From NCBI GenBank assembly GCA_964571815.1, contig CAZNDN010000214.1:1-5084 (forward strand): a stretch of 5,084 nucleotides of DNA, given 5' to 3'. This document shows positions 1 to 5,065 of the stretch, piece after piece. This DNA is from CAZNDN01 sp964571815. Lineage in GTDB: Bacteria > Fibrobacterota > Chitinivibrionia > Chitinivibrionales > WJKA01. The notes under the pieces were generated by a model. The model saw only the letters and a list, made by a program, of their open reading frames with translations, did not search any database and had not been told where the DNA came from. Both the position numbers and the translations under genes were made by a program. Each line of letters starts with the position of its first letter. Positions within the stretch are counted from its first letter, which is position 1.

Positions 1-333
1 CGTGAGGAGCAGGCCCGCAAGGAACGCGAGGAGCAGCAGCGCCGAGAGGAAGAGTCGAACAAGGCCCGAAGCCGGGGGAAAGTTGAACCCGCGTCGGGGG
101 AAAGGCCGGATGCCGTGGATGATCTTTTCGGCCTCGCGGCGGCCGAGACTATTGCTGTACCAAGAGAACAACTGTTCGGAGGTGCTCCCGCACAGGATCC
201 TGGTGTCAAGGAAGAGAAGAATCAAGAGTCCCGGGCGGACAAAGAGAAGCGGGATGAGGGGAAGGGGGAAGATCTGATCTCGGGTGATGATGTCGTGGAG
301 AAGCTGGATGATTTCTTCGGCTTCGATTCCTGA
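1..333 (+). CDS. C-terminal fragment of an unrecognised, highly charged protein
   Basis: This reading frame is open from the first base and ends at TGA 331-333, leaving 110 visible residues; the start lies left of the window. I do not recognise the family. Residues 1-30 are almost entirely Glu, Arg, Lys and Gln, as in the end of a charged helix or coiled coil. The rest is polar, probably disordered, and rich in Lys, Glu and Asp. A short acidic-aromatic motif recurs: DDLFG (residues 40-44), EQLFG (56-60) and DDFFG (103-107), the last almost at the C-terminus. No membrane segment is visible. The frame is supported by the sensible acidic/basic pattern and by the lack of stops; the overlapping frame from base 2 gives an Arg/Ser-rich protein typical of a shadow. 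The gene converges on the methyltransferase gene 155 bases away. The function is unknown; the tail could be a docking or regulatory segment of a larger protein. Confidence 0.6.
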   Translation, partial: REEQARKEREEQQRREEESNKARSRGKVEPASGERPDAVDDLFGLAAAETIAVPREQLFGGAPAQDPGVKEEKNQESRADKEKRDEGKGEDLISGDDVVEKLDDFFGFDS

Positions 334-488
334 CCGGAGCGGGGTTCATTGCCGCGGGGAGGCGAAAAGCGGGTGGCCTTCGGGAGCCGGCCGTTGGGAC
401 AGGGCGAAATACCGCGCAATTTCGGGCCGCCCGGGGGTGGGGTTCTTGTCGGGTTCGCGGAGATGGAGACGCGGCGTGGAGGATGGCT

Positions 489-1277
489 TTACGAGGATGT
501 ACACTCGCCGGCGAACCCGTCTTCGCCGGAGCTGCTTCGCTGTCTGATGGATTCGTAGAGAAGAATTCCCACCGCAACGCCTACATTCAGCGAACGGCCC
601 TTTTCGGACATTGGTATCCCGACCAGGCGGGTGCAGCATCGACGAAGGTAGGGGGGGATGCCGCGATGTTCTCCGCCGGTGATCAGGATTGTCGGCTTTC
701 GCATATCCGCCGACCAGGGAGGTGTGGTACTTCCCGGTTCAGCCCCTGTTACCACGTATCCCTGCCGGGAAAAGGCCCGGATTGTTTCGGCCAGATTGCG
801 GGGGCGGCATACGGGAATTTTCTCCAGGGCTCCGGCGGATGATTTGGCTACTGCTGCATTCAGGGGAGCTGTATGGGCTCTTTCGACCAGGACGGCGTCG
901 GCGCCGAATGCCGCCGCCGACCGGATAAGGGAACCCAGATTGCCCGGGTCTTCGACGGAAGCGGGAACAAGGAGCAGGGGAAGGCTTGAGGATGCGATTT
1001 TGAGGTGGACTTCTTCGAGAGAAGCAAAAGGCTTGAGTATGCAGCGGGCCGTGACTCCCTGATGCCGTGATGTTCCGGCGACGGCGCGGATGCGGGAGTC
1101 GGGGACGCGGCTGCAGGGAAGACGAAGACGACGGCACTGTTTTGTTATCTCGAAAAGCCGTGGGGAACGACTTCGGCGGTCGACATAGACATGAGCAATG
1201 GTTTCGGGCCGTTCGTTGAGGGCGTTTTTGACGGCATGGAGTCCGTAGACAACGCGGTCTTTCGTTTCACTCGACAC
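489..1277 (-). CDS. rlmB: TrmH/SpoU-family 23S rRNA (guanosine-2'-O)-methyltransferase, RlmB-like
   Basis: This is a 262-residue SPOUT methyltransferase that transfers a methyl group from S-adenosylmethionine to a ribose 2'-OH. In RlmB the target is G2251 of 23S rRNA (E. coli numbering), in the peptidyl-transferase P-loop. An N-terminal RNA-binding domain starts with VVYGLHAV (about residues 9-16) and ends near RHQGV (71-75), as in RlmB rather than the shorter tRNA enzyme TrmH. The catalytic domain has all three family motifs: DPGNLGSLIRSAAAFG (110-125, catalytic Arg119), GGEHRGI (201-207), and SLNVGVAVGILLYE (229-242), which forms the SAM-binding knot. I chose GTG 1277-1275 because a GGAAGG site lies 8 bases upstream. 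The frame stays open to a TTG at 1340, which would add 21 residues with no family similarity. The gene is transcribed away from the tat operon. A related target within the TrmH family cannot be excluded. Confidence 0.9.
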   Translation of the reverse strand: MSSETKDRVVYGLHAVKNALNERPETIAHVYVDRRSRSPRLFEITKQCRRLRLPCSRVPDSRIRAVAGTSRHQGVTARCILKPFASLEEVHLKIASSSLPLLLVPASVEDPGNLGSLIRSAAAFGADAVLVERAHTAPLNAAVAKSSAGALEKIPVCRPRNLAETIRAFSRQGYVVTGAEPGSTTPPWSADMRKPTILITGGEHRGIPPYLRRCCTRLVGIPMSEKGRSLNVGVAVGILLYESIRQRSSSGEDGFAGECTSS

Positions 1278-1285
1278 TGCCAATA

Positions 1286-1291
1286 CCTTCC
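1286..1291 (-). promoter_or_regulatory. Ribosome binding site that decides the rlmB-like start
   Basis: On the minus strand this reads GGAAGG, 8 bases before the GTG codon at 1277-1275. An in-frame TTG closer to it would have only 2 bases of spacing, and the upstream TTG at 1340 has no comparable site. This supports the 262-residue form of the methyltransferase. Confidence 0.55.
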
Positions 1292-1337
1292 GGGAGTCTG
1301 GGTTCCGGGGGCGGGAAGTAGACCGGCAAATCGAAGG

Positions 1338-1360
1338 CAAGAATATATTTTATTGTAAAG
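1338..1360. promoter_or_regulatory. AT-rich patch between divergent genes, probable promoter zone
   Basis: This is the only strongly AT-rich stretch in the divergent intergenic region. On the minus strand it contains TACAAT (1357-1352), a 5 of 6 match to the -10 consensus, with a weak -35 candidate CTGCCG (1380-1375) at 17-base spacing; this would serve the methyltransferase gene. On the plus strand it contains TATATT (1344-1349), also 5 of 6, with only a weak upstream partner, TAGACC (1319-1324), at 19 bases; this would serve the tat operon. The location and composition are persuasive, but the exact boxes are not. Confidence 0.35.
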
Positions 1361-1386
1361 CGGTACCACATCTACGGCAGTCCGTG

Positions 1387-1411
1387 CCGGGAGTCCCCGA
1401 AGGGGTTCCGG
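1387..1411 (+). promoter_or_regulatory. Stem-loop in the presumed 5' leader of tatA
   Basis: CCGGGA (1387-1392) pairs with TTCCGG (1406-1411), including one G-T wobble. CCCC (1395-1398) pairs with GGGG (1402-1405) around a GAA loop, leaving GT bulged on the left arm. The structure ends 15 bases before the tatA ribosome binding site and has no T-tract, so it does not look like an intrinsic terminator. It could affect mRNA stability or translation of the first operon gene; that role is inferred. It matches no riboswitch class I recognise. Confidence 0.35.
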
Positions 1412-1426
1412 AGAGGTCTTGCAAGT

Positions 1427-1434
1427 GGAGGAGG
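1427..1434 (+). promoter_or_regulatory. Strong ribosome binding site of tatA
   Basis: GGAGGAGG lies 5 bases before ATG 1440-1442, or 8 bases if only the first GGAGG is counted. It fixes the tatA start at 1440 rather than the upstream in-frame TTG at 1419. It is the strongest such site in the operon, in keeping with TatA usually being the most abundant Tat subunit. Confidence 0.75.
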
Positions 1435-1439
1435 ACACA

Positions 1440-1637
1440 ATGGGTTTTCTTGGCGGGCAGGAGCTGATCATTATTCTGGCCATCGTGATTCTGCTGTTCG
1501 GGGCAAAAAAGATTCCGGAGCTGGCCAGCGGACTGGGCAAGGGAATAAAGGAATTCAAGAAAGCTTCGACGGAGGAGGGGAGGAAGATCGAAGATTCATC
1601 GGAGAGCAAAGACTCCGACGATTCCGCTAAGCAATGA
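1440..1637 (+). CDS. tatA: Sec-independent protein translocase subunit TatA
   Basis: This 65-residue TatA forms the oligomeric part of the twin-arginine translocon, which moves folded proteins across the cytoplasmic membrane using the proton-motive force. A short N-terminal segment (MGFLGGQE) leads into one membrane helix (about residues 8-22). The family FG hinge (LFGAKKIPEL, 20-29) follows, then an amphipathic helix with the TatA pattern LASGLGKGIKEFKKA (29-43), and a hydrophilic acidic Ser/Asp/Glu tail. That helix distinguishes it from the TatB-like module two genes downstream. The length is short but normal for bacterial TatA. It is the first gene of the operon, with a strong ribosome binding site, and its TGA overlaps the tatC start as ATGA. 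TatE-type paralogues are indistinguishable by sequence, but adjacency to tatC favours TatA. Confidence 0.93.
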   Translation: MGFLGGQELIIILAIVILLFGAKKIPELASGLGKGIKEFKKASTEEGRKIEDSSESKDSDDSAKQ

Positions 1638-2359
1638 CATCCAACAACGGAGAGATGTCTTTCCTTGACCACCTGGAAGAGCTTCGGTGGCGAATCATCA
1701 AGGCCGTGGTTGCGGTCGTTGTCTGTGCGATTCCCTGCGGCCTTCTCTGGAGAAGGATTTTTGAACTGGTCATGATCTACCCGTTGCGGTTCTCTGAGCC
1801 GCGGCCCGAGATCGTTGCGTACACTCCTCCCGAAGCGATTATTCTCAGCATCAAGATTGCGGTCGCGGGCGGGTTCATCCTGGCTTCGCCGATTGTCTTC
1901 TATCAGTTGTGGCGTTTCATTGCGCCGGGCCTTTACAAAAACGAGAAAACGGTAGTCCTGCCCACGGTCGTCGCCTCAACGTTTTCATTTCTGGCAGGCG
2001 TTGCTTTCAGCTACGTTGTGCTTCCTCACGCAATGAAATTCCTTGCCGGTTACGGCTCCGGCGCCCTCAAGCCGATGTACCGGGCCAACGATTATATCGG
2101 ATTCATCGTTCGCATCGTTCTCGCGTTCGGCCTCGTGTTTGAACTTCCCGTGCTTTCGTTCGTGTTGACGAAAATGGGCTTGTTGGCTCCGAAGTTTCTT
2201 GTCGACAAGTTTCGCTACGCTCTTCTGGCAATGTTTGTCCTGGCGGCGGTCCTGACGCCTCCCGACGTTGTCTCGCAGGTATTCCTGGTCATGCCGCTGA
2301 TCGTGCTGTACGGAATCAGCATTCTGGTATCGCACCTTGCCCGGAGAAAGGCTGAATGA
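1634..2359 (+). CDS. tatC: Sec-independent protein translocase subunit TatC
   Basis: This 241-residue polytopic membrane protein is the Tat receptor core that binds the twin-arginine signal peptide and organises TatB and TatA. Family signatures appear in order: SFLDHLEELRWR (9-20) in the cytoplasmic N-terminus, with Glu15 matching the signal-binding glutamate; PIVFYQLWRFIAPGLYKNEK (86-105), with the conserved loop Glu104; FGLVFELPV (165-173), with the in-membrane Glu170; and LTPPD (207-211) followed by Pro221 and Tyr226. About six membrane helices are predicted, near 22-42, 72-94, 110-132, 154-176, 193-207 and 213-234. The start ATG overlaps the tatA stop (ATGA) and has no good ribosome binding site, suggesting translational coupling. 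A second in-frame ATG at 1655 has GGAGAG directly touching it, which is too close to be a better start. The stop overlaps the next gene. Confidence 0.96.
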   Translation: MTSNNGEMSFLDHLEELRWRIIKAVVAVVVCAIPCGLLWRRIFELVMIYPLRFSEPRPEIVAYTPPEAIILSIKIAVAGGFILASPIVFYQLWRFIAPGLYKNEKTVVLPTVVASTFSFLAGVAFSYVVLPHAMKFLAGYGSGALKPMYRANDYIGFIVRIVLAFGLVFELPVLSFVLTKMGLLAPKFLVDKFRYALLAMFVLAAVLTPPDVVSQVFLVMPLIVLYGISILVSHLARRKAE

Positions 2360-3144
2360 TTACGGGATTGGGCTTTTCCGAGATTCTGATAATCGTTGCC
2401 GTGGTTCTCATGTTCTTCGGTTCAAAGGAGCTTCCGCGATTTATCAGAGAGATTGCCGGATTCCTGACAAAAGCTCGTCGGTACAGTGACAAGCTCCGCC
2501 GGGAAATCGACGATCTTTCCAGGCCCGAGCCGCCGACACCGACTGAGAGCCCCGCTATGAAAAAGCGAAAACTGCGGGCTCGCTATCTGGAGACGAGGAA
2601 GGGGCTGTCCGAAGGTGATCGAAGGGAGAAGTCGGAACAAATCTGGAACAATCTGCGGGAGCTTGAAGAATTCCGCACGGCCGGCACGGTCATGGTGTAC
2701 GTTGACATCGGGTCGGAGGTGCACACGAAGCGGTTTTTTCGCGGCCTGCGTGAGGAAGGAAAACGCGTGGTCGTGCCGTACTGCAAGATTCCCACGCAGG
2801 AGATTGGACTCGCCGAAATCGTCGATCCGGAGACTCAACTCGTGCCGGGAGCATTCGGTGTTCCGGAACCCGAACGTTCCCTGCGCGACAATTTCTTCAA
2901 GAGTGATCTTCAGTTGATTATCTGCCCCGGTGTCGCCTTCGACCGTCAGGGCGGACGCCTCGGAAGGGGCAAGCACTACTACGATTCATTTCTGGGAGAA
3001 CTGCGCGGAAGAGTGCCGATTGTCGGGTTGGCATTCGCCGGTCAGATAATGGACGAGCAACTTCCTTTTGAGTACCATGACGTTCCGATGGACGAGGTCG
3101 TGACCGAAGATGGGTTGATCAGGAAGCAGTCGGCGGAACAATGA
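2356..3144 (+). CDS. TatB-like translocase subunit fused to 5-formyltetrahydrofolate cyclo-ligase
   Basis: One uninterrupted 262-residue frame joins two known families. Residues 1-55 are a TatA/B module: a membrane helix with an early Glu (GFSEILIIVAVVLMFFG, about 6-22), the FG hinge with LP (FGSKELPRF), then an amphipathic charged helix ending EIDDLSR. This is TatB-like rather than TatA-like. After a Pro-rich linker (56-67), residues 68-262 form a full-length cyclo-ligase: basic KKRKLR (69-74), YVDIGSEVHT (115-124), GVPEP (168-172), the ATP-binding loop RLGRGKHYYD (201-210) and DEVVTEDG (246-253). This enzyme converts 5-formyl-THF plus ATP to 5,10-methenyl-THF. Tat A/B proteins sit N-out/C-in, so the enzyme should face the cytosol, where its substrates are. 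The start has GGAG 9 bases upstream and overlaps the tatC stop as ATGA. An internal ATG (2557) could yield a soluble enzyme. His207 replaces a usual Gly. Confidence 0.9.
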   Translation: MITGLGFSEILIIVAVVLMFFGSKELPRFIREIAGFLTKARRYSDKLRREIDDLSRPEPPTPTESPAMKKRKLRARYLETRKGLSEGDRREKSEQIWNNLRELEEFRTAGTVMVYVDIGSEVHTKRFFRGLREEGKRVVVPYCKIPTQEIGLAEIVDPETQLVPGAFGVPEPERSLRDNFFKSDLQLIICPGVAFDRQGGRLGRGKHYYDSFLGELRGRVPIVGLAFAGQIMDEQLPFEYHDVPMDEVVTEDGLIRKQSAEQ

Positions 3145-4094
3145 TACTGTGGATAGCCGTTGTCGGGGCTGTTTGCCTTCTCGTGGTGACCATCGTTCTC
3201 TACGTGCCGATTGTAGTGTTCGTTCGGGGCGAGTGGAGCGAAACCACCAGGCGGATCAAGGCCCGCCTCCGCGTTGTCCACCCGTGGGTACTATCGCTGG
3301 ATTACGATACCATGCACCAGGGTATGATTCTGAGGGTATTGGGACGGAGTGTCGCGGGGAAGCACCGCGAGGGCGAAGGGGAAGGCCGGAGTGGCGAGGC
3401 TCCGAAGGGGAGGGGGGAGGAGGAACGCTCGCCGGAGGAGTCCATGGACCGGGACGCCCCCGAAAGCCCTCACGATTCTGGTGCTCCGGAGCCGGCGGAG
3501 GATCACCTTTCGCACCCTCCGCCGGGGGGGGAGAGGACCGGCGGTGATGATCGCGGGGAAGCGACGCGCTCCGCGGGGCGGCAGGAGGACCGGCGGGAAG
3601 GGGAGCACACCACGGAGCGGCAACAGCGACGCACGGGTATATGGCGGCGGCTACGGGAGGCGTTCAATCGTGTGAGAAACAGCAGAGTTGTCTATGTTCT
3701 GCGGAGCAGGCAGTGGCGGCGAAGGGTTCTGAGGTGGGCGGGGCGGGTTATCGGATCGGCGAGACGTGCGGTCGTGGTTGATCGATGCGACGTGCGTGTA
3801 ACCGGCGGCTTCGAGGACCCCTCGGTTGCCGGCAAACTGTTTGGTATAAGTGAAGGTGTCCGGTGCGCGCTCAACGCACCGCGACCTTCTCGAACGAGCC
3901 TTCGTTTTACCCCTGTTTTTGATCGTGAATGTCTGGAGATTCGAGGAAGTACTACCGTAAGGACCTCCGCGGCGGGACTTGTGAGGCCCCTGGCTGTGGC
4001 CGTGGTTACCTTCCCCTTCTTCCGCACGTACCATGTCTATCGGCACGTGAAGAGAATGGGTAAGGAAACAGCTACCCGAACGAAGGCGGCATAG
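3141..4094 (+). CDS. DUF2953-like membrane-anchored protein with a long charged insert
   Basis: This 317-residue protein has no assigned reaction. An N-terminal membrane helix spans about residues 3-29. A short strand-like segment (39-70, including VLSLDYD and ILRVLGRS) precedes a low-complexity insert (about 72-166) of Gly, Glu, Arg, Asp, Pro and Ser. A basic amphipathic region follows (168-210, WRRLREAFNRV onward), then a conserved-looking domain (211-305) with CDVRVTGGFEDPSVAGKLFG (216-235), a FTPVFDRE stretch and a hydrophobic segment (278-294). That layout, and especially the GxxDPxxxGxLxG pattern and the PxF strand, resembles DUF2953 proteins. I recognise this by pattern only. The ATG overlaps the preceding stop (ATGA) and has only a weak ribosome binding site, so coupling is likely. 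Its place next to mlaE suggests an envelope role, by inference only. The insert is G-rich in DNA, unlike the tat genes. Confidence 0.72.
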   Translation: MILWIAVVGAVCLLVVTIVLYVPIVVFVRGEWSETTRRIKARLRVVHPWVLSLDYDTMHQGMILRVLGRSVAGKHREGEGEGRSGEAPKGRGEEERSPEESMDRDAPESPHDSGAPEPAEDHLSHPPPGGERTGGDDRGEATRSAGRQEDRREGEHTTERQQRRTGIWRRLREAFNRVRNSRVVYVLRSRQWRRRVLRWAGRVIGSARRAVVVDRCDVRVTGGFEDPSVAGKLFGISEGVRCALNAPRPSRTSLRFTPVFDRECLEIRGSTTVRTSAAGLVRPLAVAVVTFPFFRTYHVYRHVKRMGKETATRTKAA

Positions 4095-4876
4095 TGGTAA
4101 GAGCGCTTGATCAATTGGCCGATTCATTCGGCACGTCGACCCGTGAGGCAATCGAACAGCTTGGCTCGATCAGCGTGTTTTTCTGGAACGTGGTGCGCGT
4201 GGTACCGCGGCTGCTGTTGAAATTCCATTTGCTGGTCGAGCAGCTCATGCGCATCGGCGTAAATTCCCTTTCCCTGATTGCTCTCATTTCGATCGCAATC
4301 GGTGCGATCACCGTATGGCAGGCCAAATACATGTTTCAGGACGTAATTCCTTACACGTATCTCGGTGTTGCCGTGGGAAAGGCGATTCTGATCGACCTGG
4401 GCCCCGTGCTTACCGCGTTGGTGATCACCGGACGGGTTGGGGCCATGATTGCCGCCGAACTGGGGACCATGAAAGTCACGGAGCAGTGTGACGCCATGAC
4501 CGTACTGTCGCTCGATCCTTATGTCTACCTGCTTGCTCCCCGGGTTCTGGCGGGATTCATCATGATGCCCGTGCTGGGGATCTTCTCTTCGTTCATGGCG
4601 ATCGTTGCGGGGCAGATACTGGCATCACTTGCCCTGGGAGTCAATCCGTACACGTTTTACAATTCCATCAAGTTGATGTTCCGGTTTCGCGATGTAATCG
4701 TGATGCTGGTCAAGTCTTTTATCTTTGGAGGCGTCATCGCGCTTGCCGGCACCTACTACGGGTATCTCACCGTGGGAGGCGCGGTCGGCGTGGGACGCTC
4801 AACCAATCGCGCCGTGGTTGCCGCATCGGTGCTGATCCTGATCATGAATCTCATTGTGGTCGTTTTCCTGCTGTAG
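4094..4876 (+). CDS. mlaE: MlaE-type ABC transporter permease (phospholipid transport)
   Basis: This 260-residue inner-membrane permease matches the length of E. coli MlaE. In the Mla system, MlaE pairs with the ATPase MlaF and the substrate-binding MlaD to move phospholipids between the inner and outer membranes. An N-terminal amphipathic region (1-50) precedes about five hydrophobic segments, near 57-75, 88-112, 148-178, 200-222 and 240-260. The family core reads GPVLTALVITGRVGAMIAAE (103-122), then LGTMKVTEQCDAM (123-135) and DPYVYLLAPRVLAG (141-154). The C-terminal GGAVGVGRSTNRAVV matches the usual GAxGVG region. The start is GTG 4094-4096, overlapping the previous TAG by one base, with GAAGG 7 bases upstream. 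The Arg-Glu that commonly precedes GPV is Ile-Asp-Leu here. No MlaF or MlaD gene follows within the window, so the partners must be encoded elsewhere. Confidence 0.92.
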   Translation: MVRALDQLADSFGTSTREAIEQLGSISVFFWNVVRVVPRLLLKFHLLVEQLMRIGVNSLSLIALISIAIGAITVWQAKYMFQDVIPYTYLGVAVGKAILIDLGPVLTALVITGRVGAMIAAELGTMKVTEQCDAMTVLSLDPYVYLLAPRVLAGFIMMPVLGIFSSFMAIVAGQILASLALGVNPYTFYNSIKLMFRFRDVIVMLVKSFIFGGVIALAGTYYGYLTVGGAVGVGRSTNRAVVAASVLILIMNLIVVVFLL

Positions 4877-4906
4877 CCGCTCAACGGGCTGAGGGTTGGG
4901 GAGCGG
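4877..4906 (+). other. Stem-loop directly after the mlaE stop codon
   Basis: CCGCTC (4877-4882) pairs exactly with GAGCGG (4901-4906). The inner AAC (4883-4885) can pair with GTT (4895-4897), leaving GGG bulged. There is no T-tract after it, so it is not a canonical intrinsic terminator. It may protect the 3' end of the operon mRNA or mark where transcription slows. Confidence 0.3.
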
Positions 4907-5034
4907 GAAGAGCCACGAGCGGAACACGCGGATTGTACGGGACGGGGAACAAGCGTTCGGCCCCGGCACATGCCCACGATCATCGGCCGGCCGTGGATGG
5001 GCGGCGAAAGAGGGTTGCGGGGCGCAGATTCCAC
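4907..5034. other. Non-coding stretch at the right edge
   Basis: No frame here has a credible start, ribosome binding site or family pattern. A frame on the minus strand crosses the stretch, but most of it is the complement of mlaE. The only internal structure I see is a possible weak hairpin: CCACG (4974-4978) with CGTGG (4992-4996), whose loop contains the palindrome CGGCCGGCCG (4984-4993). Its role is unknown. Confidence 0.5.
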
Positions 5035-5065
5035 AAAAAAAAACCGGAGGAACTCTCCTCCGGTT
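5035..5065 (-). terminator. Rho-independent terminator reading leftward
   Basis: CCGGAGGA (5044-5051) pairs perfectly with TCCTCCGG (5056-5063) around an ACTC loop. Two further A-T pairs (5042-5043 with 5064-5065) extend the stem to 10 base pairs. Nine A residues (5035-5043) lie on the left side, so on the minus strand the hairpin is followed by a run of T, the classical intrinsic terminator form. On the plus strand only two T follow, so it would work poorly for the mlaE operon. It implies a leftward gene ending just past the right edge. Confidence 0.8.

Noticed and set aside
334..488. Possible terminator or small gene between the truncated gene and the methyltransferase gene
   Set aside because: Only short GC-rich self-complementary bits are present (for example around 376-392), none with a T-run on either strand. 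The open frames crossing it are Arg/Gly/Pro-rich with no ribosome binding site or family pattern.
346..639. Minus-strand and plus-strand open frames over the end of the methyltransferase gene
   Set aside because: They overlap a gene with clear family motifs and have low-complexity compositions typical of other-frame readings in GC-rich DNA.
1419..1439. TTG-initiated extension of tatA by seven residues
   Set aside because: The extension runs through the Shine-Dalgarno of the ATG at 1440. The ATG start gives the typical TatA N-terminus and good spacing.
1985..2335. 116-residue open frame antisense to tatC
   Set aside because: It has a His/Gln/Asp/Arg-rich composition typical of the complement of hydrophobic codons, and tatC is unequivocal on the other strand.
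2422..2976. 184-residue open frame antisense to the TatB/cyclo-ligase gene
   Set aside because: It lies wholly inside a gene with two recognisable domains and shows no domain or start signal of its own.
3291..4151. Several long alternative frames on both strands over the DUF2953-like gene
   Set aside because: High GC and low complexity leave many frames open. The chosen frame alone has the membrane helix, overlaps at both ends and a domain pattern at its C-terminus.
4982..4995. CGGCCGGCCG palindrome as a regulator binding site
   Set aside because: A single copy of a GC-only palindrome is expected by chance in such DNA, and there is no promoter next to it.
5044..5063. Hairpin hiding a GGAGGA ribosome binding site, as a translational switch for a rightward gene
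   Set aside because: No start codon follows at suitable spacing, and the A9 tract makes a leftward terminator the simpler reading.
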